A program made the position numbers and the translations under genes. DNA of 37,101 nt from Methanobacteriota archaeon. Its GTDB lineage: Archaea > Thermoplasmatota > Poseidoniia > MGIII > CG-Epi1. The DNA lies in contig NYZZ01000018.1 of NCBI GenBank assembly GCA_002687355.1, forward strand, positions 1-37,101, written 5' to 3'. Position 1 is the stretch's first letter. Each line of letters starts with the position of its first letter. The notes beneath the pieces were generated by a model. That model saw only the letters and a program-made list of their open reading frames with translations. It was not told where the DNA came from and did not search any database. This document shows, in pieces, positions 1-6,649 of the stretch.

Positions 1-217
1 ACTCTTCGTGCTGACTGACATGCCTCGCCGCGTCTACATCTACGATGAGGCGACCTGGGAACTCTACAACCTCGTGGCCACAATTGGCGCCGTAATTGCC
101 TTCCTGGCACAACTGGTTTTCCTCTATAACCTTGTCAGGAGTTTGAGTCACGGCGAGCAGGCAGGTAGTAACCCCTGGGGCGCCAGCACACTGGAATGGA
201 GTGATTCTGATGGATGA
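1..217 (+). CDS. Cytochrome c oxidase subunit I, C-terminal end (5' truncated by window)
   Basis: The reading frame is open from the window edge (codons start at base 2), so only about the last 71 residues are present. They contain the MPRRVY motif, one hydrophobic segment (about VATIGAVIAFLAQLVFLYNL) and an NPWGASTLEW tail. This arrangement is characteristic of the last transmembrane helix and C-terminus of haem-copper oxidase subunit I, the proton-pumping terminal oxidase in the cytoplasmic membrane. The GTG at base 8 is probably an internal valine codon, not a start. The stop overlaps the start of the following HPPD gene by 8 bases, so the two are likely co-transcribed. Haem and copper ligands lie outside the window. 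Confidence 0.85.
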   Translation, partial: LFVLTDMPRRVYIYDEATWELYNLVATIGAVIAFLAQLVFLYNLVRSLSHGEQAGSNPWGASTLEWSDSDG

Positions 218-1292
218 AGTCCCACTCCGGGGCACCCATCACGTAGAACTCTGGGTTGGTAACGCCAAGCAGGCTGCCTATTACTACCGTAAGGCGTTTG
301 GCTTCTCACAGATAGCCTACTCCGGACTGGAAACTGGCAACCGCGAAAATACGTCGTACGTACTTGAGCAAGGCAAGATCAAGCTAGTCCTGACAACACC
401 CCTCAGCAGCAATAATAGGATTACGAACCACCTCAGGAAGCATGGTGACGGAGTACGAGACATCGCGTTCCACGTTGACGACGTGGAGAGCTGCTTCAAG
501 ACAGTCGTAGAAAACGGCGCGGAACCGCTGGCCGGCCCGCATGAGTTGGTGGGTGAACATGGAATTGTCGCTAAGGCCACCATCAAAACCTACGGTGATG
601 TCGTACATTCGTTCATCTGCGATGAAAACTACGATGGTGTTTTCATCCCCGGATTCCGAGAAGATTCCGAGACCGAATACTCCTTCGGCTTCAAATTCAT
701 AGATCATATCGTTGGTAACGTCGAGAAGGGGCAGATGAATCACTGGGCCGGCTTCTATGCTGACGTGCTCGGCTTTACACAACTAATTCACTTTACAGAC
801 AAAGATATCTCGACGAAATACAGCGCGCTAATGTCAAAGGTTATGCAGAACAGCAATAAATACATCAAGTTCCCGATTAACGAACCGGCCGATGGACTGA
901 ATAAATCGCAGATTCAGGAATTCCTAGACTACTACGGAGGTCCCGGTTCACAGCATATTGCACTCCTCACAGATGATATTGTGCATACTTGCACCCAGAT
1001 GAGGAATGCTGGAGTCGAGTTCCTGGAAATTCCCGATGCCTACTATGATGTTCTAAAAGAGCGAGTTGGCGATATTGAAGAGGACATCGAGATACTACGC
1101 CAGTTGGGCATCTTAGTGGATCGTGCCGGCGAGGGCTACCTGCTACAGCTCTTCACCAAGCCGGTCCAGGACCGACCGACCCTCTTCTACGAGATTATCC
1201 AGAGGAAAGGAAGCGATGGCTTTGGGCAGGGCAACTTCCAGGCACTCTTCGACTCAATCGAACATGAGCAGGGATTACGGGGGAATTTATGA
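210..1292 (+). CDS. hpd: 4-hydroxyphenylpyruvate dioxygenase, copy 1
   Basis: A 360-residue two-domain vicinal-oxygen-chelate enzyme that would convert 4-hydroxyphenylpyruvate to homogentisate, the second step of tyrosine degradation. The three expected iron ligands are visible in the C-terminal half: His166 (DHIVGN), His249 (QHIAL) and Glu328 (FYEII). The family tail GFGQGNFQALF follows. I chose the ATG at 210 because the second copy in this window (12116) begins equivalently; a GTG at 201 is also in frame. It overlaps the end of the oxidase gene, and its stop overlaps the next ATG (ATGA). It looks roughly two-thirds identical to copy 2 by eye, with visibly more A/T-ending codons. No homogentisate dioxygenase accompanies this copy. 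A hydroxymandelate synthase role cannot be excluded. Confidence 0.9.
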   Translation: MDEVPLRGTHHVELWVGNAKQAAYYYRKAFGFSQIAYSGLETGNRENTSYVLEQGKIKLVLTTPLSSNNRITNHLRKHGDGVRDIAFHVDDVESCFKTVVENGAEPLAGPHELVGEHGIVAKATIKTYGDVVHSFICDENYDGVFIPGFREDSETEYSFGFKFIDHIVGNVEKGQMNHWAGFYADVLGFTQLIHFTDKDISTKYSALMSKVMQNSNKYIKFPINEPADGLNKSQIQEFLDYYGGPGSQHIALLTDDIVHTCTQMRNAGVEFLEIPDAYYDVLKERVGDIEEDIEILRQLGILVDRAGEGYLLQLFTKPVQDRPTLFYEIIQRKGSDGFGQGNFQALFDSIEHEQGLRGNL

Positions 1293-1879
1293 TGGTCCGT
1301 TCTTCTAGCATAGACAATGGGCGCTTAGAATACACTCTGAGTCCGAAGATTAAGAGGATTCATCATGTGGCATATCGTTGCAAGGATGCCAAAGAAACTG
1401 TCGAATTCTACCAGGATTTACTCAACATGGATTTTCAATTGGCTATCGCTGAGAATAAAGTTCCATCGACAAAAGAACCTGATCCTTACATGCACGTATT
1501 TCTGAACGCAGGCAATGGGAGTGTGCTGGCCTTCTTCGAGCTTCCCAACTCACCGCCTATGGGGAAAGATCCGGCCACACCGGAATGGGTGCAGCACATC
1601 GCCTTCGAGGTTACATCTGGAGATGAACAGCTGGAAATCAAGTTTAAGGCTGAAACACGCGGACTTGAGGTGTTGGGACCGATAGACCACCAGATTTTCC
1701 AGTCAATCTATTTCTTCGACCCAAGCGGACATCGGATTGAGATAGCGACAAATACACGGACTGAGAAAGATTTGCAGCGGCTTAATGCAGTCGCGGAAGA
1801 AATGCTGGAGGAGTGGGACCGGACTAAGCGAGCTCCGCGGCACGCTGCCTGGCTACACGAGAAGGAATTCAAGAACTAA
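1289..1879 (+). CDS. VOC (glyoxalase/dioxygenase superfamily) metalloprotein
   Basis: A 196-residue protein of the vicinal-oxygen-chelate fold with the four usual metal-ligand positions: His26 (IHHVAY), Glu84 (AFFEL), His103 (VQHIAF) and Glu151 (HRIEI). A C-terminal extension ends in a KRAPRHAAWLHEKEF tail. From memory, this tail and the PDPYMHVFL segment resemble a widespread bacterial 'VOC family protein' of unknown substrate, so acquisition from bacteria is plausible. The start ATG overlaps the HPPD stop by 4 bases, which implies translational coupling and a possible role in aromatic metabolism. The exact reaction cannot be read from the sequence. Its 3' half is partly duplicated just downstream. 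Confidence 0.82.
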   Translation: MMVRSSSIDNGRLEYTLSPKIKRIHHVAYRCKDAKETVEFYQDLLNMDFQLAIAENKVPSTKEPDPYMHVFLNAGNGSVLAFFELPNSPPMGKDPATPEWVQHIAFEVTSGDEQLEIKFKAETRGLEVLGPIDHQIFQSIYFFDPSGHRIEIATNTRTEKDLQRLNAVAEEMLEEWDRTKRAPRHAAWLHEKEFKN

Positions 1880-1882
1880 CAG

Positions 1883-2140
1883 ATGAGTTCGAGGGAAGAC
1901 TGTAGTATCTGCGCGCCTCTGCTAGCTTGTGTCCTGATAATTGTTGTAGATTCGGCCATAACGGAATGGGTGCAGTACATCGCCTTCGATGTTGCATCCG
2001 GAGAGGAACAGCTGAAAATCCAGTCTAGGGCTGAAATGCACGGACTTGAAGTGGTGGGACCGATAGACCAGCAGATTTTCCAGTCAATCTATTTCTTCGA
2101 CCCGAACGAACACAAAGTGAAAATTGCGGCAAACACATGA
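1883..2140 (+). pseudogene. Chimeric ORF: duplicated gene start fused to a decayed VOC fragment
   Basis: This 85-codon ORF is a mosaic. Bases 1883-1950 closely match 2137-2203, the start of the next gene (shared SREDCSIC). From about 1960 to 2136 it matches 1580-1756 of the preceding VOC gene (shared GPID-QIFQSIYFFDP). The pattern A-B-A'-B' is what a tandem duplication of the VOC/next-gene junction would leave, after which the VOC C-terminal tail was lost from the copy. Two VOC metal ligands are replaced: the equivalent of His103 is Tyr32, and of Glu151 is Lys80. It lacks the N-terminal half of the fold, so enzymatic activity is very unlikely. Translation as a small membrane-tethered peptide cannot be ruled out. 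Confidence 0.8.
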
Positions 2141-2769
2141 ATTCGAGGGAAGACTGTAGTATCTGCAGGCTCCTGCTAGCTTGGGTCCTGATAATTGCTG
2201 TGGCAGTTATCACGTTCCCGGACGCTAGTTCCTACAGTGATGGGATTTCGGTTGATGACTCAAAGAATGGATGCGTATGCCACAGTAGCTCGCCAGCTAG
2301 TGACCTCACGGTGACGCTTTCGGGACTGCCCGCTACGTATGATACTGGAGTCAGCTACAATCTGACAGTTACGCTGTTTGGTGGTCCCGAGGTCACGTCA
2401 GATTCGACAAACCAAGGAGGCTTCAACCTCAAGACAAGCGCTGGTGACCTTTCTTCAGTGGATTCGAACACACAAGAAATGGAAGATAGCTCGTTAACCC
2501 ATAACTCGGAAGGCAACAACCAGCGGAGCTGGGAAGTCGAATGGATTGCCCCCCATGATGATTCGTTGAGCGTTAGCTTCCTGTTGAGAGGGAACGCCGT
2601 GAATGGAGATGGTGAACAAAGCGAGGAAGATTACTGGAACGAAGCCGAATATAGTAGCAAGGGCAGTAATTACAAGGAGGCGAATTCAGCCACTCCCAGC
2701 GTCACAATTTCGCTGGCCGTAGTGGCAATTGCTGCTGTGGCCGCTGCCCGGAGGGAACTTCTAGAATGA
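2137..2769 (+). CDS. Secreted membrane-anchored protein, choice-of-anchor/reeler-like
   Basis: A 210-residue protein with an N-terminal signal or anchor segment (about residues 10-26), a GCVCH motif near residue 47, a beta-rich middle with alternating polar/hydrophobic strands and several N-x-S/T sites, and a C-terminal hydrophobic stretch followed by ARRE. The order SKNGCVCHSS, then LPATYDTGVSYNLTV, then GGFNL resembles 'choice-of-anchor V' or reeler-type extracellular domains; this is from memory and tentative. The CxCH motif is one residue short of the haem c motif CxxCH. The C-terminal helix plus basic cluster could be a sorting tail for the archaeosortase encoded at 28326, but no clear PGF-like motif is present. 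Its ATG overlaps the stop of the chimeric ORF. Confidence 0.6.
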   Translation: MNSREDCSICRLLLAWVLIIAVAVITFPDASSYSDGISVDDSKNGCVCHSSSPASDLTVTLSGLPATYDTGVSYNLTVTLFGGPEVTSDSTNQGGFNLKTSAGDLSSVDSNTQEMEDSSLTHNSEGNNQRSWEVEWIAPHDDSLSVSFLLRGNAVNGDGEQSEEDYWNEAEYSSKGSNYKEANSATPSVTISLAVVAIAAVAAARRELLE

Positions 2770-2798
2770 GACAAACCGGACACCCCAGGGAGACAAGT

Positions 2799-2821
2799 CG
2801 GGGGTCGAGTTGCGTCCCCCG
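2799..2821. terminator. GC-rich hairpin downstream of the 2137 gene
   Basis: CGGGGG at 2799-2804 pairs with CCCCCG at 2816-2821. After one T-T mismatch, two more pairs close a five-base loop. It lies 30 bp past the stop codon at 2769, inside a 202-bp gene-free gap. No T-run follows, so a role as terminator or transcript-end stabiliser is only a suggestion. Confidence 0.3.
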
Positions 2822-2932
2822 GCCCTCCCAAACAAATCGGATTTAAGTCCTCAGTATTACCCTCGCTATCTTGAGTGAACCTCGTGTATCGGCAGTTAAT
2901 GCCATCTTGTCAGCGACTTCGGCACAGTCACT

Positions 2933-2940
2933 CTTAAAAC
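2933..2940 (+). promoter_or_regulatory. TATA-like box for the two-cupredoxin gene
   Basis: CTTAAAAC is centred about 35 bp before the ATG at 2972 in an otherwise mixed-composition gap. This would place transcription start a few bases upstream of the start codon, giving a very short leader. Confidence 0.4.
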
Positions 2941-2971
2941 CCACAACTGGCAGGGCGGCTGCGGTGACAAC

Positions 2972-4645
2972 ATGCGCACCTACCTAACTCTGGCCATCCT
3001 CTTCGCGGGGATGGCAATGCTCGGCTCCGCACAGGCGGATAACTACGAAATACACATCGATAATTTCGAGTTCACACCTAATGACATAACTATCGTTGCC
3101 GGCGATTCAGTGACCTGGTACAACGATGACAGTGCGTCGCACACCGTCGAAAGTGACGATAACGAATTCAGTTCAGGGAACATGAATACCGGGGACGATT
3201 TTCCCTATATGTTCGATGTGGCTGGCAATTACAGCTACCATTGCGACCATCACTCCTCAATGACCGGTGTTGTCAACGTTGAAAAAGAGGAGGAAGAACC
3301 GGTTGATACGGACGAAGATGGCCTCTCGGACGATGAGGAAGAAGAGCGGGGAACCGACCCGAACGACCCAGACACTGACGGGGATGGCGTCAGCGATTAC
3401 GATGAAGTCATCTGGGGAATTGACCCCCTGAATCCTGATACGGATGGGGATGGCCTCAATGACACTGAAGGATCTGTGTACGGGACCGAACCCGCACTGT
3501 ACGATACTGATGGGGACGGATTTGGCGATGGGGAAGAAGTCTGGAGCGGTACCGACCCTAATGATTCTGAAGACTACCCTGAGGATCAAGGTGGTTTTGA
3601 CTTTGACCCCGTATTCACCGAGCTGGAAATGATTATGGAGACTGTCACCAACGGAGAGCTTACGGCAACAGCCGAGCTTGATGCTCAGGCGGCCAACGAA
3701 TTGCGCTACGGTATCTGGTGGTTGTACGAAACCCTGACCGAAGGTGACATGGATGAAACTAATGCAAGCATTGACCAGACCATGGTGGCAGCATTCAATG
3801 CCTTCATGTCTGGAGGGCAGGCGGAAGTGGACTCAGGCTTCCAGCTCAATGGAGTCAACGCAACGGTGGGTCCGGGAATGCCTACTGTTACTCCAATGGA
3901 TGCGCTGCTCGGCACTCTGGCCGACAACGAAAATGAAACTATGACAATCACGATGTCGCAGACGCTGAGCTTCAATGTCACAGATCCTGGCGACAGCCCA
4001 ACCTACTTCTTTGAGGGCGATGACGCTGGTGATGACGAAAGCCTCCCAGTAGAGCTGAATTATCGATTTGTAGCGCCCGGGGAGTGGGTTGTTGCCTCCG
4101 CTGAAGGCACAAATATTACCATCAATATTGTCAATGGGGTAACTGCCGAGTTCTTACTACCAGCTGGAACATCAGTACCTGATGTCACTATCACACTTGA
4201 AGAACAGGCACCGGCACCTTATGACTGCGAGGATGCAGCGACCCACTGCATTAGCCTAAACGACGACATGACGTTCACACCAAACAAACTGTCAGTAAGT
4301 AAGGGCGACACGGTGGTTTTCGTCTGGGAAGGGAATGCCGACGTACACAATGTTGCGGAAGTTAATGGTGCTAATGATATCGACTACAACGACGGATTCC
4401 GTTCAGGCAATCCAACCTCGGATGATGGCTACTGGATACTCCCAGCCGAAGAAACTGCTGTCGGGGGGACCCTCTACTATGTATGCGAACCGCACGCCAT
4501 GATGGATATGCGTGGCAGTATCACCGTCGGTGAACTGCCGGACGATGAGGGGGAACTGCTCGATGAGGATAGCGGGCTTCCCGGACCAGGGGCTGTGTTT
4601 GCAGGCGCTGCCATTATCGGCGCCGCATTGCGCCGCCGTCGTTAG
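2972..4645 (+). CDS. Surface protein with two cupredoxin domains and Ca-binding repeats
   Basis: A 557-residue protein with a signal peptide ending near residue 22 (GSAQA). The first cupredoxin domain (about 23-105) shows blue-copper ligands His57, Cys91, His94 and Met97. Four DxDGDG-type thrombospondin-3-like Ca-binding repeats follow at about 110-205, then an unrecognised 200-residue region. A second cupredoxin domain (about 420-525) has His459, Cys505, His508 and Met511. The tail (from about 540) is LPGPG, a hydrophobic helix and RRRR, which resembles the tripartite PGF-CTERM signal cut by archaeosortases, although PGP replaces PGF. It probably carries electrons at the outer face of the membrane, possibly to the oxidase whose subunit I ends at 217. 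An archaeosortase-like gene is in the same window. Confidence 0.82.
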   Translation: MRTYLTLAILFAGMAMLGSAQADNYEIHIDNFEFTPNDITIVAGDSVTWYNDDSASHTVESDDNEFSSGNMNTGDDFPYMFDVAGNYSYHCDHHSSMTGVVNVEKEEEEPVDTDEDGLSDDEEEERGTDPNDPDTDGDGVSDYDEVIWGIDPLNPDTDGDGLNDTEGSVYGTEPALYDTDGDGFGDGEEVWSGTDPNDSEDYPEDQGGFDFDPVFTELEMIMETVTNGELTATAELDAQAANELRYGIWWLYETLTEGDMDETNASIDQTMVAAFNAFMSGGQAEVDSGFQLNGVNATVGPGMPTVTPMDALLGTLADNENETMTITMSQTLSFNVTDPGDSPTYFFEGDDAGDDESLPVELNYRFVAPGEWVVASAEGTNITINIVNGVTAEFLLPAGTSVPDVTITLEEQAPAPYDCEDAATHCISLNDDMTFTPNKLSVSKGDTVVFVWEGNADVHNVAEVNGANDIDYNDGFRSGNPTSDDGYWILPAEETAVGGTLYYVCEPHAMMDMRGSITVGELPDDEGELLDEDSGLPGPGAVFAGAAIIGAALRRRR

Positions 4646-4650
4646 GCGTA

Positions 4651-4661
4651 TTCCAAAATAG
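4651..4661 (+). promoter_or_regulatory. TATA-like box for the HIT gene
   Basis: TTCCAAAATAG is centred about 25 bp before the GTG at 4681. This matches the spacing expected for a leaderless archaeal transcript and supports that start codon. Confidence 0.45.
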
Positions 4662-4680
4662 CCCCTGCACCTGCGACCCC

Positions 4681-5025
4681 GTGAGCGACTGCCTCTTCTG
4701 CAAGATTCGCGACGGGGAGATTCCGGGAGACCTGGTCTACGAGGGCGACTCGGTGCTGGCGTTCAACGACATCAATCCTCAGGCACCGACGCACGTGCTC
4801 ATCATACCGCGTGAGCACATCGCGACGCTCAACGATTTAGAGCCAAAACACAGTGATGTAGTAGGTGAAATGCACCTCGTAGCGCAGCAGATAGCGCGCG
4901 AGCGGGACCATGCAGAGGACGGCTACCGCACGGTCTTCAACTGCAACGCTGCGGCAGGACAGACTGTGTTTCACATCCATTTGCACCTGCTCGGTGGACG
5001 CAATTTGGGCTGGCCACCTGGTTAA
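4681..5025 (+). CDS. HIT-family nucleotide-binding hydrolase
   Basis: A 114-residue protein of the Hint/PKCI branch of the histidine-triad family. It has the N-terminal CLFCKI segment, a central APTHVLIIP strand and the catalytic triad HIHLHLL near residue 98. These enzymes hydrolyse AMP-N or AMP-O linked substrates such as adenosine phosphoramidates and aminoacyl-adenylates. Length and motif order are normal for the family. The GTG start is supported by a TATA-like box 25 bp upstream. It converges with the EVE-domain gene, whose stop is 18 bp beyond. The in vivo substrate is unknown. Confidence 0.92.
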   Translation: MSDCLFCKIRDGEIPGDLVYEGDSVLAFNDINPQAPTHVLIIPREHIATLNDLEPKHSDVVGEMHLVAQQIARERDHAEDGYRTVFNCNAAAGQTVFHIHLHLLGGRNLGWPPG

Positions 5026-5043
5026 ATAGTAGTCGTCGAGAAC

Positions 5044-5478
5044 TCAGGCTACTCCGCCACCCATCTCGATGACGCGTTCCCAATGCTCATCCGAGACTGG
5101 CATTACTGATAGTCTGCCGTATTTCACGAGATGGAATTCGACGAACTCCGGCTGCGACTTGACGTGTGCCAGCGTTACCGGTTCCCTCAGTGCAGCCTTG
5201 TGTGCGACATCCACGACTGCCAAGCGATCTTCCTTTTCGACCCCGCAGTCGCAGCCTGCCTGCCAGTGCGGGTAGGGCTCACTCTCGACAGTGACTATCC
5301 CGCGCACACAGCGATCGCTGCCCGTGTGGTAGAAGAACGCCTCATCACCAGACTGGCACTGTCGCAGGAACTTGAGAGCCCAGTTGTTGCCTATCCCAGT
5401 CCAGCGAATGGTGCGATCATTCTCCATCTGCTCCCAGCTGTAGCTGGACGGTTCGGTCTTCAGCAACCAGCGCGCCAT
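5044..5478 (-). CDS. EVE-domain protein (thymocyte nuclear protein 1-like)
   Basis: A 144-residue single-domain protein. It starts WLLKTEPSSYSW, contains WTGIGNNWALKFLR and a GDEAFFYHTG strand, and ends in RLSVMPVSDEHW, all hallmarks of the EVE domain, a PUA-like fold that binds modified bases in DNA or RNA. The family is known mainly for binding modified cytosines, but its role in archaea is unclear. It follows tatA on the same strand after a 40-bp gap and is probably co-transcribed with it. Cysteines in a CDCG patch near residue 76 are unusual and might bind a metal, which is inference. Confidence 0.88.
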   Translation of the reverse strand: MARWLLKTEPSSYSWEQMENDRTIRWTGIGNNWALKFLRQCQSGDEAFFYHTGSDRCVRGIVTVESEPYPHWQAGCDCGVEKEDRLAVVDVAHKAALREPVTLAHVKSQPEFVEFHLVKYGRLSVMPVSDEHWERVIEMGGGVA

Positions 5479-5518
5479 TCAATCCTCGTTGACCGGTGAG
5501 TATTCATCTTCTTTTTCT

Positions 5519-5854
5519 TCAGCCAAAGCCGCCGCCGAAATTGGAGTGGACGGAATCGTCGTGGCCGCCACCGCCGTCATCCTCATCATCGTCCTCAAAA
5601 TCTGGTACTCTGGGCCTTTCGTCCTCAGAATCTGGTATTCCATCACCATCGATGTCACCTTTACCACCTTCTTCCAGAGGTCCTTCAACTTTATTTTCAC
5701 CAGAGTCTTCCGCTGCAGGTGCGCCTTCAGCGACGCCTTCGTCGAATGCTGCTTTCGACTGACCCATGCTCTTGGCGAGCTCGGGCAGTTTCTTCGCGCC
5801 GAAGAGCAGCACGATGATACCGCCGATAATGAGAGCTTCAGTGGTGCCGAACAT
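5519..5854 (-). CDS. tatA: Tat protein translocase subunit TatA, with acidic tail
   Basis: A 111-residue protein whose first 40 residues are typical TatA: one transmembrane helix (about residues 7-18), the FGAKKLPEL hinge and an amphipathic helix (LAKSMGQSKAAFDEG). TatA oligomers form the membrane passage for folded Tat substrates. The second half is unusual: after an Ala/Glu/Gly linker comes DIDGDGIPDSED, matching the Ca-binding repeat type in the cupredoxin protein at 2972, then an Asp/Gly-rich tail. In TatA this tail should face the cytoplasm. The gene is divergent from tatC with only 20 bp between start codons, leaving no room for two standard promoters outside coding sequence. Confidence 0.88.
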   Translation of the reverse strand: MFGTTEALIIGGIIVLLFGAKKLPELAKSMGQSKAAFDEGVAEGAPAAEDSGENKVEGPLEEGGKGDIDGDGIPDSEDERPRVPDFEDDDEDDGGGGHDDSVHSNFGGGFG

Positions 5855-5874
5855 AGTCTCCCAGCCAGTGGGGG

Positions 5875-6636
5875 GTGATTACTGTTTCGGACGCAAGCGC
5901 TAAACTGCGCGCAGGCTGGCAGCCCGTGGACCGTGACGCATGGGCAACCGCTGCCGAGAGCATACAGCGGCACACCGCGCTGCACCTGCTGCTGGCTGGA
6001 ACATTGTTCCTGGGCATGTTCGAACTATCGCCTGCGCTGTTGACCGAGCTGCGCGACCGCCTCCTGCCGCAGGACGCGACGCTGGTCTACCTCTCGCCGG
6101 CGGAATACATGCTGCTGCGCTTCCGGCTCGCTGGATACGCAGCCATCTGCGGACTGGCTCTAACCACCGGCATTGACGCGTGGAGTACCTTGCGAGGGCG
6201 CCTGACAGCGGGCAGGGCTGGCATCGGCTCTGTGGCGATGGTGTTGCTAACAGCGCTGGCGCTCTTTGCGGTTGGTGTCGCGTATGCACAACTGCTGATG
6301 CTACCGCTAGTACTGGAGTACCTGCATGGCGATGCGGCGGCGGCTGGCTTCGCCTCAACCTACTCCCTGAGTGCATTCTACTCGTTCATACTGTTGTTGA
6401 CTGTATCTCTTGGTATCGCGTTCGAGCTGCCGCTGGTGGTACTTCTGGTGCTGCGGCTCGAGCTGGCGACTGGCGCACAACTGGCGCACTACCGGCGGCA
6501 CCTCGCCGTCGCCTTCTTCGTGCTGGCAGCACTCATCACGCCGCCCGATGTCATCTCGCAGTTCCTGCTGGCCGTGCCACTGCTGCTGCTGTTCGAGCTA
6601 TCGCTAGTGGTAGGACGATTCGCCGGCAAGGGCTAA
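5875..6636 (+). CDS. tatC: Sec-independent translocase subunit TatC
   Basis: A 253-residue polytopic membrane protein with about six hydrophobic helices. TatC signatures visible are the LSPAEYMLLRFRLA segment, FELPLV before the penultimate helices and ITPPDVISQ followed by LLFELSL. TatC recognises twin-arginine signal peptides and assembles with TatA. The usual N-terminal HLxELRxR motif is weak or absent. The GTG at 5875 is used here, but an in-frame GTG at 5926 is an alternative, supported by an AT-rich box (GCTAAACT) about 24 bp upstream. It is followed after 13 bp by mutS on the same strand. Confidence 0.85.
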   Translation: MITVSDASAKLRAGWQPVDRDAWATAAESIQRHTALHLLLAGTLFLGMFELSPALLTELRDRLLPQDATLVYLSPAEYMLLRFRLAGYAAICGLALTTGIDAWSTLRGRLTAGRAGIGSVAMVLLTALALFAVGVAYAQLLMLPLVLEYLHGDAAAAGFASTYSLSAFYSFILLLTVSLGIAFELPLVVLLVLRLELATGAQLAHYRRHLAVAFFVLAALITPPDVISQFLLAVPLLLLFELSLVVGRFAGKG

Positions 6637-6649
6637 ATCGCCGGGGCGC

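Noticed and set aside
2770-2971. Possible RNA gene in the 202-bp gap
   Set aside because: Only a short hairpin (2799-2821) and a TATA-like box are visible; nothing else supports an RNA gene.
5479-5985. 168-codon minus-strand frame covering tatA and the start of tatC
   Set aside because: It is a different frame from tatA; the peptide is low-complexity with no family features, while the tatA frame has clear motifs.
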